From positions 80,826,751 to 80,890,750 of the forward strand of contig NC_087062.1 in assembly GCF_963678635.1 (NCBI RefSeq): a stretch of 64,000 nucleotides of DNA, written 5' to 3'. This document shows, one piece after another, positions 1-11,689 of this stretch. The position numbers and the translations under genes are program-made. This DNA is from Symsagittifera roscoffensis (Eukaryota > Xenacoelomorpha > Acoela > Convolutidae). How positions within the stretch are numbered: the first letter of the stretch is position 1; each line of letters starts with the position of its first letter. The notes under the pieces are model-generated. The model saw nothing but the letters and a program-made list of their open reading frames with translations. It had not been told where the DNA came from and made no database searches.

Positions 1-2200
1 CTCAACAAACTCATTGAGTTATATTTTTTTCATTCATTTCAACACTTGTCATGTCTACCATCAAACTAAATCTTCAATTATTTTCCAAACTTATAACAAA
101 ATTTCAAATGCAAGAATACAATATAGTCAAAATGTATTCGATAATTTAAACCAAAGGTTTTGAAGAACTTCTTTTCCGATCTTGGCTTAAAAAAGTGCGA
201 ATGAGTTTCTGTCCGTGTGGCTCACTCATAGAGTAATTTCAGTTAAGGTACACCGTCGGTTCGTCCTACTATCTTATTCCGGCCGAATAGATTCGCGCAT
301 TTTTCCTGTCTAATACCGATCTTAATCTTACTCTTATGTCTCCAAAGATCTAGTGTATACTGGTATTTTTGAGGTTAGATATCAGGAAAATTTCTGGAGA
401 AGAGCAACCGTTTGCTAATTTGATTTTATTCTGTTCTGTCTGGAATTTAAAAAGTTTTAGCATTACAAATTATTGTAAGTGTTAGTTCTGGATCATGATT
501 GATTAGTTCTTATTGTTTTTACAGAGATAGTTTATCATAAACGAAATAGGTTTTAAAAAGACTTGTTTTGAACTAGTTCGACCCATCCGGGAATTCGAAC
601 GTTTTTAAGTATAATGTTTGTTCTTGTGAAGTATGGATGGAGAAGTTTCTTGATTCTTGGAGTACATTATTTTGAAGCAGTGGTTGCGTGACAAAGAAGA
701 AAAAAAAACAGTTGCTCGCGTTGAGTAGTTGTCTTCGTAGAAAAAAAAAACGTACAGTTGCTCGTACTTCAGAAGTGGGTCTCGTGTATCCAGATTGTGT
801 TGAGTGATCGTGTCAAGGTTTCAGATATGTAGAATGATGCGTTGATTTCGTTAAGTAGAGCGAGGCTACGACCATTCTCAACTACTCATCGAATAGCGAG
901 ATGGGTTTGACTTCTCTGTATGAAGCGTCAAGTGACTAGGATTCGTATGTGAGTTCATTATCAAGTTGGCCATAGTTCTTGTTCAATGGGTACCTTGTTC
1001 AATGGGTTAAGTTTGTGGTTAAATTTAATCTTTTGTTATCTGTTTATTTTACAATAGGGCTATTTCGGTTGGTTTTTTGTATTCATGCGGGATGATAATG
1101 GGGCGGGAATCTTCCAGTGGGATGTTCTTAGTTAAGGGGCAAAAGATTTACATTTGACGAACAGGATAGGAGTTACAAAGAACTCTTGTAAGTTAGTGAA
1201 TTTAATGCAGTATGTTAAGTTTAGGAAGTAATGAGTTGTGTTTTTAGAAATAATGAACATGAAGCAATGATGTGGGTTGCGGGATGGTAAACTGTGGAGA
1301 TAGTGCCGTTGGATGAATCTATTTTAAGTGTGAGTTTGTATTAGTTGAATTTTCAGCATAATTCAGTGTGAACAATTAATGTTGCTTTCTTTTGGTGTTA
1401 GGAAGTTAAATGTGAGTGGAAAGTGATCAAACTTAGTAAAAAAAGGTTCGTGAGCTTAGGTTTTTGTTAGTGCGTGGTCAATGATATTGTCGATATCTTC
1501 TTATTAGTACTATCGAGACAGAATGTGTAAATTGATTTGTTAGAAATTTTTTTGGTTAGTTGTGCGTTGGTGTTAGTGTCCATCAGTGACCATCAGTGTC
1601 CCATAGTGAATCTTCCATAAATCTTACAAGAGTTGGATCGTAGTGGTTATTAAGGCAACTGTTAGCTTCTTGTGCAGTAAATCGATTTATGGTTTGGTAT
1701 GCTTTTAAAAATTTAAATTGAGTAAAATCAAGTGCATTAGCTATATGTTGAATGATAGAGTCACAAAAATTATTTTATCATGATTTTGTCTTAGGCGTAC
1801 CTCTAGTGGGTTAGTGAAGTTAAAGTAAGAAATCCATGAAAATGCTGGGAGTAGGAAATCTTTATAGTGTGCTCTTTGAGCTGTGCTTTCTCCAATATAT
1901 TAGATGTATTGAGGGAAGAAGGGAAGTTTATGTATTAAAATTTCAGGTGTATTAGTTGTATGTGAGTGGTGGGAATCAAGTCAAGGTGATGATGGACGGC
2001 TAGTGAGTGTAGTGTTAGGGTGTTTTCGTTTCATGAAAGTTCTGTGTGCACGCGTAGGGGCAAGGTGGACAGAAGGGATAGATGGTTCGGAGGTGGAAGC
2101 AGGGTGCGTTACTTGATGAACAGTTAAGGAGTAATTTGTGTAATGAATATGTTGCTGGTGAGTAATACTTTCAGCTAAATTATGTTTTTGTCGGTCGCCT
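1..2200. other. No supported gene
   Basis: Less AT-rich than the rest of the window. Minus-strand translations show short protein-like pieces broken by many stops, with no motif I can name. No structured repeat was seen. Confidence 0.4.
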
Positions 2201-2235
2201 GTGTTGAAGCTGAGTACATCGGGTGCATTACTTGA

Positions 2236-2310
2236 AAGAGGAGAAAACTTGAAGAGGAGAAAAGAGGAGAAAAGAGGAGAAAAGAGGAGAAAAAGAGAAA
2301 AGAGGAGAAA
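2236..2310. repeat. Purine-only minisatellite, ~10-base unit
   Basis: Imperfect tandem copies of AAAAGAGGAG on the plus strand, about seven units. Both strands stay open across it, producing low-complexity frames (Lys/Arg/Glu or Ser/Phe/Leu) that are not evidence of a gene. Confidence 0.85.
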
Positions 2311-3604
2311 ACTTGAAAGTGGTAGCGTCATTGTGCGAGGAAGAAGAAAGAGAGGGTTTAACAGGGGTAGGGGGAGTTATGGGTTGAAAAGGTGATTGGG
2401 AAAAATTGGTGGGATTGGGTTCGGAGTCAAAGAATTCATCAGGGTTTGCAACTTTATGAGTTTTTAAAATCATAAATTGCATTAATACTGTTTGATTTGA
2501 ACCATCTGAGTCCATGCGTGGTGAGTTGGATAAACTGTTTAGGGGGGAAGAGTTGAGGTCTGAATTTGTAATGAGGAAATCGTGGCGTTGGAGATTAGAT
2601 GGATAGGAGAGGGAATGGTTGAGAGATGCAAATTTGCGACTCATCGTAGGCTAAAAAATAAATGTTTGAGAACAAAAAATTAAAGTGTGTGGTTGATCAA
2701 CATTTTTCTCGTATGTGTCGTCAATAGGGGTTATTGGAGCGCTATATGAGATATAGGGCTACGTTGTAAGTTACTAGGAAAAGGGCCACATCCAGTGTGC
2801 TCAGAAAATGACCAGTCCCTTACGTATGTCCTTCCAGTCTTCATTATGCGGCAAGATAAAACTGTTTTCTCATTCAATCAGCAGGGGCAGTTCATCCTCG
2901 GATAATTACGAGGGTTGAGAATCAATATGCTTTTCCACTGCTAAGGCTAGCAAAAACCGTATCACTGATAGGTAAAGCAAAATTTCGCCAAACTTCGGCC
3001 TCAATACTTTTTCCGATGTTATGTCCCATACCGTACATGTATCTGTATCGGTACCTGTCAGATTGGGACACCATGAGTGCTTCGTGAGTTTCCGCGCTTT
3101 TTACACTTTATCCCGCCCCTATAAAGTTGACGGTACCACTAGCCATTATGGAAACTCGCGTATGCTTTCATTTTGGGAACCTACGGCTCGACAACTGGTT
3201 CATCTAAAGTTACCCGCAAATGCAGTGGTTTAGACGTTACCACAAGCACTTCGTGTAATCTTTCCATTCAGTATTAGAGAATCAGTGCCTGCTCAAAGTC
3301 AAAGTTTGAATCCATACTACCCTTGTCGACAAATGGTTTATTGAAGATTTCTGGCACAAGTGATACATACTAGAAAAACACGCGGTTCCTTAAACAGTGT
3401 CATGTCTTCTCAGGAGCTCCGTCTTTTTTCCTTCAAGGTTGGTTTTCAGTTGTTTATTGGAGCGCCTTTTCTCTTTATTTAATCGGAGGTTATTTTTTTG
3501 ATACATCGCCGTTTGACGGATGGTTTTCAATTATTTTTCTTCTCTAGGTTTTTTGAGATCTGCTCTGCTGTGTTCGATTCTTCCTCAGATTCTTTGATTC
3601 TTCC

Positions 3605-3804
3605 NNNNNNNNNNNNNNNNNNNNNNNNNNNNNNNNNNNNNNNNNNNNNNNNNNNNNNNNNNNNNNNNNNNNNNNNNNNNNNNNNNNNNNNNNNNNNNNN
3701 NNNNNNNNNNNNNNNNNNNNNNNNNNNNNNNNNNNNNNNNNNNNNNNNNNNNNNNNNNNNNNNNNNNNNNNNNNNNNNNNNNNNNNNNNNNNNNNNNNNN
3801 NNNN
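3605..3804. other. Assembly gap (200 N)
   Basis: Exactly 200 undetermined bases, which suggests a gap of set length in a draft scaffold. Confidence 0.98.
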
Positions 3805-5576
3805 TGACCGGATGGCTCAAATCACTTTTCATCAGGCGTTGAGCTCCGCATCTCCTTATCACGTTCCAGCTCCTTTATATGAACGCTAATCTAGTTATGT
3901 CATCCCAGTCTTCCCTTCATGTATCGCTTGGTCTCCTTCTCGCTCCTTTTCCACAGCGTGCTCAGAAAAGCGAGTCACTGAGTAAGTTCTGTTCGTTTCT
4001 CCTTAGCGACTCTTCTAAAAGAGGAGCCGGCCCTACTGAGGATAAGCTTGCAGTCTGTTCCTTAATAGGGGACATGAAAGACGATGACTTCACTAACAGT
4101 GGAGGCTTCGTGCATTGCTCCAAGTCGTCAAACTGATGTGGCTAGAAAAACTCGTAACCTAATAGATCTCTTTCCAATGCTCCTAACTCCACATCGTAAC
4201 TTTCTTTTTTCTTCCCTCTATGGCGTCAATTTCTATAATGTCTTCTCTTGTAGCATCGAAATGACTTTAATTTTGATGATCTGGCTTAGGCCAAGATCAG
4301 GAGACACCTTGGCACATATCAAAACTTGAACCCGGCCTGACCAGCACGGTAAGGTTTTTCGCACCGATTCCTCCCCATGTGGTGCTACTTTAATTCTCAA
4401 TGCGTATTTTTATCCGCTTAGTTTTCGCTTTATTTTTGGACATACCGCTCTACAAGTATTTCCATCAACTCGCAGAGCTTTCTGGTTTCCTTGATGAAAG
4501 AATGCTGTGGTGGCTCCAGTCTTCTGCAAGTAACAGTAACAGTAATTCACAGTAACGCAGTTCTTTGCACTCAAGTTGATGAAATTCAGTCTCATATCTT
4601 AGCTCTATCGTTTGATCCATTCTTCAACATCCCGAGGGGCACCAGTGCAAAGAGCATTGATCGGCGAAACCACGACCAACATTGTTCAGCGGATTAGATG
4701 ATAAAAATATACAATTCAATGAAAGTAGATTCGAACCAGCCAACCGTGTGTTTTGATTTTCTCTCACAAAAGCATAAGTCTCCGGTCATGCCGGGCTCTT
4801 CATGGAATCTGTCGTTCCCTTTATCGACGGGCAAGGTTCCAGAGCCAATTCATCAACACTCATTCGATATATTGAAATCCAACAATAGCAAGACAGGTTT
4901 AGTTATTTTTTCAGATAACAGATACTCACTGAAACGTTTTTGCAGTTCCACAAAATACCACAAAAAACACAGTAGAATTAAAAATCACATACAATACCAA
5001 ATTCTTGGATGCCAAGAAAAGCCTTTATCATCACATGCCCGTACACTAGAGTGACGAAGCTTTTTCAATCTCAAGATCAGGGCCTACGGTTTGAGCAGTT
5101 TGAATTTTTTCAACTCCTTCTTAGTGGTCATAGCCTTGTCCTCTCCCGTGAAGAACATTTTCTGCTGTATTAGGTTTTGCAGCAGCAAAATCTTCAGCAC
5201 TCCATCTTCCCGTGGGAAGCAGTTACTAGCTGCGCGCTAAAGTCTCGCGTAGGTCTCATCAACTGCTCAGGGTCCTCAGCAGGGTAAAAAAATTGAACAG
5301 TCGACCTTATGTCATTCCAATAAGAGTCAGAAGCACGTCCAACTATTCTCGACAATCTGAGATGAGAAGATTGCTGGTCCATTGAAAACCCTCTTGTGTC
5401 TGAACGTTACATGAAGGCGTCAACTAAGCAAATATTCAGCTTCCGAGGACCTCTCAAAAAAATTATTATGATATTATCAGAAGCATTTGGGTAGCACGTA
5501 GAAAAAAATGAGGGTTTCAAGTTTGCTCCAACTCCTGCAAGAATAGTGTTGGAAATTTCCTATTCCACCGTGGTGG

Positions 5577-6008
5577 TTAACATATCCGCCTGGAAATGTT
5601 CATTTTTTGCATTAGCTGCCACATTTTCCTGACATCCAATACTTTTTCGAAGGCATCGTCACCCAGCGCAAACCTGGATGACATGTGCAACCATTGGTTG
5701 TTGCGAGGTCTCGTTCTCAATGCTAAGGTTCCTAAGTGCTCTTCCGCTGCTAGAGCGTTTCTCATAATAAGTTTGTCTTGTTCATTCAGGCCATGGTCCA
5801 TTTGTCGGAACCACAGATTGTTGAAACTTGTCTGTCAGGACGTGATCATCAGCCCTTCCTGGTGTAAATTTCGTTTGATTACCGCTTCTCCGACTTCTTT
5901 AGTGGCGGACAAGAAAGTTTCTATTGCTTCTCCAAATGTGACAAAATCAATAGTAGTTCCATTTGTGAGCCTGCATAGCAACCCTTTGCTCTGTTTGTTA
6001 TCGTTTGC
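5577..6008 (-). pseudogene. Decayed coding fragment of unknown family
   Basis: 144 codons in one frame broken by a single TGA (5,835-5,837). The text has strong protein character: 'GTTIDFVTFGEAIETFLSAT', 'NLWFRQMDHGLNEQDKLIM', 'NALAAEEHLGTLALRTRPRN', ending 'QKMNISRRIC'. It is helical and charged, which would suit a structural or regulatory protein of a retroelement. No catalytic motif is visible and I do not recognise it. The opposite strand has a longer open frame here, which I take to be its shadow. Confidence 0.4.
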
Positions 6009-7096
6009 TCAGGTAGATATTTCAATTTTTGGATCCTTGTTCGCCAGCCTCTGCATTTTTTTGGCTAATAATACTCGCATTCTTTTATTTCAGGGGTTCC
6101 TACGCAGCAAAAGTGTTATACCTCTCTTCAAATTCAAACGCCCATTCCTTTTTTTTTCATCCTCTTCCATCGGTTGCGTTTGCGTTCTCCCGCCAGTTGT
6201 CCCACGGGCTTCCTAAACTGAGTGAAGATCTTGTGGTGCTTTTTCCGTTTTTTTTCCTGAGAAACTTTCAGGATGTCTATCATTGAACAAATCCTAGTCG
6301 GTCCAATCATGTTATTAGATCCGCCAGTTTTTACGTGGTCTCAGAATTGATTTGCTCCTGCTTTGAAGGGAGACAACCCGCGCCCATTTTTCTCTACAGA
6401 CCTGATAACAAGGGATCAGCTCCATCAAGCTTAATGAAGACATCCTTCGACACGCATACCCAAAACTATTATACGTTGAGCTGCCTGTCAAGTTTTCCTT
6501 ATACTGTGTCCAAAGAACAGGTTTGCGATAGGTCTACAATTGCGTATCGCTCAGACTTATTGTGGCTTTGGGAGCCGGTGTTGTCGAGGCCACTATTGGA
6601 AGATATATGGAAATTTTTGAGGCTTGAGAACTCGTGGGCTTCTCACCTACCGGTTGTCGAACCCTAACCTCAAAAAATTACCTTCGAGTTCTGGAGAATT
6701 TTCCCAGCCTATCTCTCACGTCCAAGCTTGGTGCGACGCCTGCCTCGGTTTTCGGTGTCAAAGGTCAAAGACGACAAATTGTTCAGGTACGTTTGTTTTC
6801 ATTTTAGCTACAGGTGCAGTCCTCCTCACGGTGCCCGTCTCCACTTACTCAGCCTCTAGTTTTTTTTATTTGAAACTCAAAAACGTCATTGATCTATCGC
6901 ATCCCTTGATGCCTACTGAAATCGATGCCTTTTATTGTTTATCTGAGAAAATCAGTCAATAGCAAATTGGATATCATATCAATAAGCCTCAATTCAGTCT
7001 TGTTATTTTTCAACAATTTCCCGATAATTTCATTCCCAAGCATCTAAAAAAATGGCTTTTATGAAATTGGGGATTCTGGTGTATGGTGCAGTGAGG

Positions 7097-7522
7097 TTAC
7101 GCAGGGACAGTTGTGTAAGGGACAAACTCTCTGGGGCTGGCAAACCGTTTGTGCCCATCATAATCACTATCGTGGTCAAGTTTTATTTTTCGCTTTGGAA
7201 TCCCATCATCTTGATCATTTGAACCATCCACACTCCGCCGAAGGAGAGCATAATAACTTCTCAACCCGCATACGTGTTCGCTAAGCATCTCAACCGACTG
7301 TCTCCCAAGATCGGATGGCTACTTTCAGAAGGAATGGTTTGCTGGATCAAGGCAGAGTTCCCGCTCGTGTTGTTCAAACAAACTCCCACTTACGGTCAAT
7401 TGTCTTTTGAGCCGCCAGCTCGACCGTTTAGCACCAAAGAATGCGTCTGTTGAGGACATGGGGGGACCGAGAGAAATTTTTTTGCCAATTTTTTGTTTCC
7501 TTGTTCTGTCTAGCCGGTTCAC
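7097..7522 (-). pseudogene. Decayed coding fragment, basic N part and Asp/Arg-rich C part
   Basis: A single frame holds two pieces separated by TGA and TAG (7,310-7,330). One has 'DAFFGAKRSSWRLKRQLTV'. The other has 'MLSEHVCGLRSYYALLRRSV' followed by a charged 'KRKIKLDHDSDYDGHKR'. It probably belongs to the same degraded element as the fragment at 5,577-6,008. Function unknown. Confidence 0.3.
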
Positions 7523-7799
7523 GCGCCAGTTTTTGACTGGACATCTCTGCTACCCCTTTCTGTCCTCTCTGCGGTTTTTGATTTGGCAAAAATTAATACA
7601 AAACTACCTCCGAGGGACGTTTCCTTCTTCCTTGTCTATTCCTTGCTTTCAGCAGCGCCATATCGCTAGCTCGGGGACTTCAATTCAAAAATTACAGTCC
7701 AGGATCTGCTGGTATATCTCTCCAAGAGCAGGTCCCAGACTCGCTGAGATTAACTCTCTGAGGTCGTTTGTGTTGCTAATGTTGTAGTCTTCTGGTGAT

Positions 7800-8600
7800 T
7801 TTCACTCTTTTTGTGTGACATTGCTTCACTTTCTTCCCGAATCTTTATCGATAAGATTTTCCTATTGTGTAAATCACTTAAGTTTTTTCTCTTGCATAAG
7901 TAGTCTCGTGTCTCAATATCTTTTAAAAACCAAACCAATTATGATCACTCACGATTTAAAAAAAGCACGGTCAAAACCTAAATTTTGTCATTCAATAAAT
8001 TTAAAAAGTAGCATGAAGGTGAATCTAGCACTCCAATTAATCTAAGAAAGGCTGTAATAATTTTTAGAAAAAAGCTGTAACTATTTGCCTGGCTTTGTTC
8101 AGACTACATATCATAACATAACAAATTAATTATATAACTCAAGCTCACATAACTTAAAATTACCTCAGCTAGCATAAAAGAAAAACACATAGGGGAACCT
8201 ATAACATTTCTTCAGGCTTAAAATTCACATGAACCGTAATTTCGAAGGAATCTCCTAACTGCGTCAGCATAAACTCAAATGAAAAAAATGTGCGATTATT
8301 CCTCAAGGCAGTTTTCCTCTAATTGGGTCATAAACCGGAAGAGACAGTGAAGTCACTCCTCTTTCAACCAAATAGTCCATGAGTGAAGTTAGTACCAGCA
8401 TAGTATAACGAGTTGTCTATAAGTACCATGGTGACAAAAAAAACACCAATATTTGCCCGGTACTTGTGATGCAGCAGCGGTTAGGACTATAATACCTCTT
8501 TACTTGGTCTTTACTTCCACAGAAACTCTATTTTTACCTCTTTTCCAGAACATGCTGTCTGAAAACTCACATCCGCGGCCCGAGACGATATTTTTCACCT
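7800..8600. other. No supported gene
   Basis: AT-rich sequence after the end of the less AT-rich block. I see neither a long frame nor an organised repeat. Confidence 0.4.
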
Positions 8601-8836
8601 AATTTGAAGCAAGATTTGAGCGTTTTGAGCGTTTATTTAGACAATTGCGCTCAAAATCTTGCTTTTCATAATGAGCGGTTTGAGCGTTTTTTTTTTTGCG
8701 ATTTTTCTAGATAAACCGCTTAAAAACCGTTCAAATCTTGTGAGGTTTTTGAGTGGTGTTTTTAGATAAGCTCTCATTATGAAGCAAAATTTTGAGCGCA
8801 ATGGTCTAAAAAACCTCTCAAATCTTGCTTTAAATT
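8601..8836. repeat. Foldback MITE with 20-base terminal inverted repeats
   Basis: The arms at 8,601-8,620 and 8,817-8,836 are inverted copies with 19 of 20 bases matching. They contain CAAGATTTGAG. The inside repeats 'GAGCGGTTTGAGCG'-like words in both orientations. A related piece with the same CAAATCTTG/CAAGATTTG words lies at about 9,025-9,115. No coding capacity. Confidence 0.7.
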
Positions 8837-9883
8837 AAGCGAACAACCTCAACTTGAGAAGACAGCGGGCATGGAAGATTCTCTAATAAAACTGTCGAGC
8901 AATTTTTTTAATGTTCCCGAGCCGAGGTCCGCGACTAATTTTGCGACCGAAATGTGTCGCCGAAATGCATTTTCTGCAACCGAAATTCCATCATCCCGCC
9001 ATCATCAATAAACATAGTTTTTTAAATCAAGATTTGAGCGATTTTTCCAAAAAAACCGCCCAAACCGCTCAAATCTTGCTGGAAAACCACTCAAACAGTT
9101 CAAATCTTCAGCGGTTTTTGAGCGGGATCTCGACCCGGGAGGTTATCGCCATAGCGCACGTAAGTATGAAGTCATTGTCGGTATACACAATAACGTTATT
9201 TGAGTAGTGGTTATGGAGGTCAAAACATCATTCAAAATTTTGCCCAAAAGCACGTTTTTTTATGGTTAATCCTTTTCAGTACCTAACTCCCGTCTCTCTC
9301 CCCGATTTCAAACTTCATATTGCCAATTTTGCGTGAGCGAGTTTCACTCACTCCGCCGACAAAAAATGGAAGTCCCCGTTAATTGACCACAACGAAGCAG
9401 ATCGTGGTTGAACTAGAGTACGCACAGAGGTGAATCAGTAGGATTCATCGTTTTCATGGATCTCCCGGTCATTTTACTGAAATATCAGAATTGTCTCCTT
9501 ACAGTCCGCTGGAAGGCCATAGAGCCTTTCAATACCCACAGTTTAAACATACATCTTTCGGTCATGTGATTGGTCCCTCTATGTTCTTGTTCTTCAGATC
9601 TCAAGACCTATTTATAATTAGCACTGTTTTGAAGAATCTAACCTAAATTACAAAAAAATGGATCAGTTATTAATTTTTTTATTCAGCTGGGAACACTGAA
9701 AACAAAAAAACGTTGTGAAATTATAGGTCATTCACGTAGTTTTGCGGCATTTTTGATTGCGTCGTTGAAGAACATTGATTGCGCCATTGATTGCGTCATA
9801 TCTTATATATTAAAGGTAACTCCGAATGCGCTATGGACGAAATGTTTAACTGAACACAAAGCTTAAGAATTATTAAGGAGACA

Positions 9884-10102
9884 ATGTTTAAAAGGCTATC
9901 GAGCGTAACGTTCAAGAAGCATTCAGAGCAACCATCAGAAGATGAACTCGATCCAACTTCAAGGCTAGACAGTTTTGTCCAAAATTTCATTTCATTTCTG
10001 TCTGGAACTAGAACTGTCAAAAATTCAGTGTGGAACGAATCACTTAAAAATAGCAACCTCCATGCTAAGATAGAAAATTTTGCAAACATATTCGATCTAT
10101 GA
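9884..10102 (+). other. Short open frame of 72 codons, not supported as a gene
   Basis: The predicted peptide 'MFKRLSSVTFKKHSEQPSED' onward is hydrophilic and ends immediately before the 85-base satellite. There is no signal, domain or splice context, so I keep it only as a note for the otherwise empty stretch 9,130-10,120. Confidence 0.12.
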
Positions 10103-10119
10103 AATGAATGGAAAATTTA

Positions 10120-11290
10120 AACTTTTTGTAGCTTGCAAAGCTTTCTTAGAAAAACTTTCTCGCGAACCGATTCAATCTATGTAAAAACTTGTAATAACTC
10201 AAAATTTCATACCTTTAAACGCTTGCATAAAAAAATTGAAACTTTTCGCAAACCGATTCGGTCCAAGAAATAATTTTGAAAACTTCAAAATTTCATCGCT
10301 TGAAAAGCTTGCCTAGAAATCTTAAACATTTCGCGATCCACTTCAATTTTTCACACTTAAAAAACGTGAAATGTTTCAGGGCTTCATAATTTGACTAGAA
10401 TGCTTCAGACAACTTAAGTTTTTCGCCTACCGATTCAGTCTATGAAAAAACTTGTAATAATTCAAAGTTTCGTAGCTTCAAAAGCTGGCTTAGAAAAACA
10501 AACTTTTCACAAACCGATATGGTCTATGAAATAACTTGAAACAATTCAATGTTTCCTAGCTTCAAAAGCTTGCTTAGAAAAACCTAAATTTTTCGCTAAC
10601 CGATTCAATCTATGAAATAACTTGAAATAATTCAAAATTCCACAGCTTGAAAAGCTTGCTTAGAAAAACTTCAAACTTTTCGCGAACCAATTTAGTCCAC
10701 GAAATATTTTGAAAAAGTTCGAAGTTTCATAGCTTGATATGCATCAAATAAAATTTTGCGAACTGATTCGGTTTTTGAAATAACTTGACACATTTCAAAT
10801 TTGCATAGTTTTAAACCTTGCTCAGAAAAATTTTTTTGCGAACAGATTCGATCTACAAAATTAGTTGAAAGAATTCAATTTTTTTTAGCTTGCTTAGAAA
10901 ACTTATAGCTTTTCGCGTACTGACTCGGTTCATGAAATAACTTGAAGTATTTCAAAATTGCACAGCTCTTTTAGCTTGCTTGAAAAATTTTTAATTTTTT
11001 CTCGAACCGATTTAGCCCGCAAAATAAGTTTCATAGCTTGATTTGCTTGCTTCGAAAAAAATGTCGCGAACTGATTCGGTTTTTCAAAGTTGCTTAGCTT
11101 TAAAAGCTTGCTTAGAAAATTTTAATTTTTTTCGCGAACCGATTTAGTCCACGAAATTACTTGCAATATTTCCAAGTTCCTTAGCTTGAATAGCTTGCAT
11201 CGAAAACTTAAAGCTTTTCGGGTACTGACTCGGCTTACGAAATAACTTGAAGTATTTCAAAGTTTCATAGCTCTTTTAGCTTGTTGGAGG
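10120..11290. repeat. ~85-base tandem satellite, about 13-14 diverged units
   Basis: Recurring words in fixed order: GCTTGCTTAGAAAA, TTTCGCGAACCGATTC, GTCTATGAAATAACTTG, TTTCATAGCTT. The CCGATTC words recur at roughly 10,165, 10,252, 10,427, 10,513, 10,597 and 10,685, giving periods of mostly 78-88 bases. Units are diverged and some are shortened. Confidence 0.8.
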
Positions 11291-11689
11291 ATCAACCGTA
11301 CAATTTTCCCCCTAGCCAAATTAGGGTAGTATGAATTTTTCTTGACATTACTTCGACAATAGCCTAAATTCATTCAAATTTAAGCGTTTTACTGAAAAGT
11401 TGAATTAAAAAATCAATCAATTACTAGCAAAACAAACGCAATCCCGCATACAAAAATCTGGAAACCAATTTTTATTCGCGCGATTTCAAGAAATGCAGAT
11501 TTTATAGGGAATCATTTTTCAGGTTTAACACATGCTTGTTGAGGATATTCTACGGTAGATCACTTAGGGAAGGGGAAATGTACGGTATTCCGCTTCGGAA
11601 ACTTCATAGCATCTGTTCTCTGCTTTATTTGTGTCTAGTTCATTTTAAACCTAACCTTTACACCGTCATTGCGTCATTGATTGCGCCAT

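Noticed and set aside
1981-2644. Minus-strand Ser/Pro-rich open frames as a gene
   Set aside because: They depend on a 10-base purine minisatellite that stays open in several frames, and no domain or splice series supports them.
3498-3862. Open frames crossing the N gap
   Set aside because: Two hundred of their bases are undetermined, so the frame is an artefact.
5596-6216. 206-codon plus-strand frame as a gene
   Set aside because: It overlies minus-strand sequence with better protein character and has no recognisable domain. Treated as a shadow.
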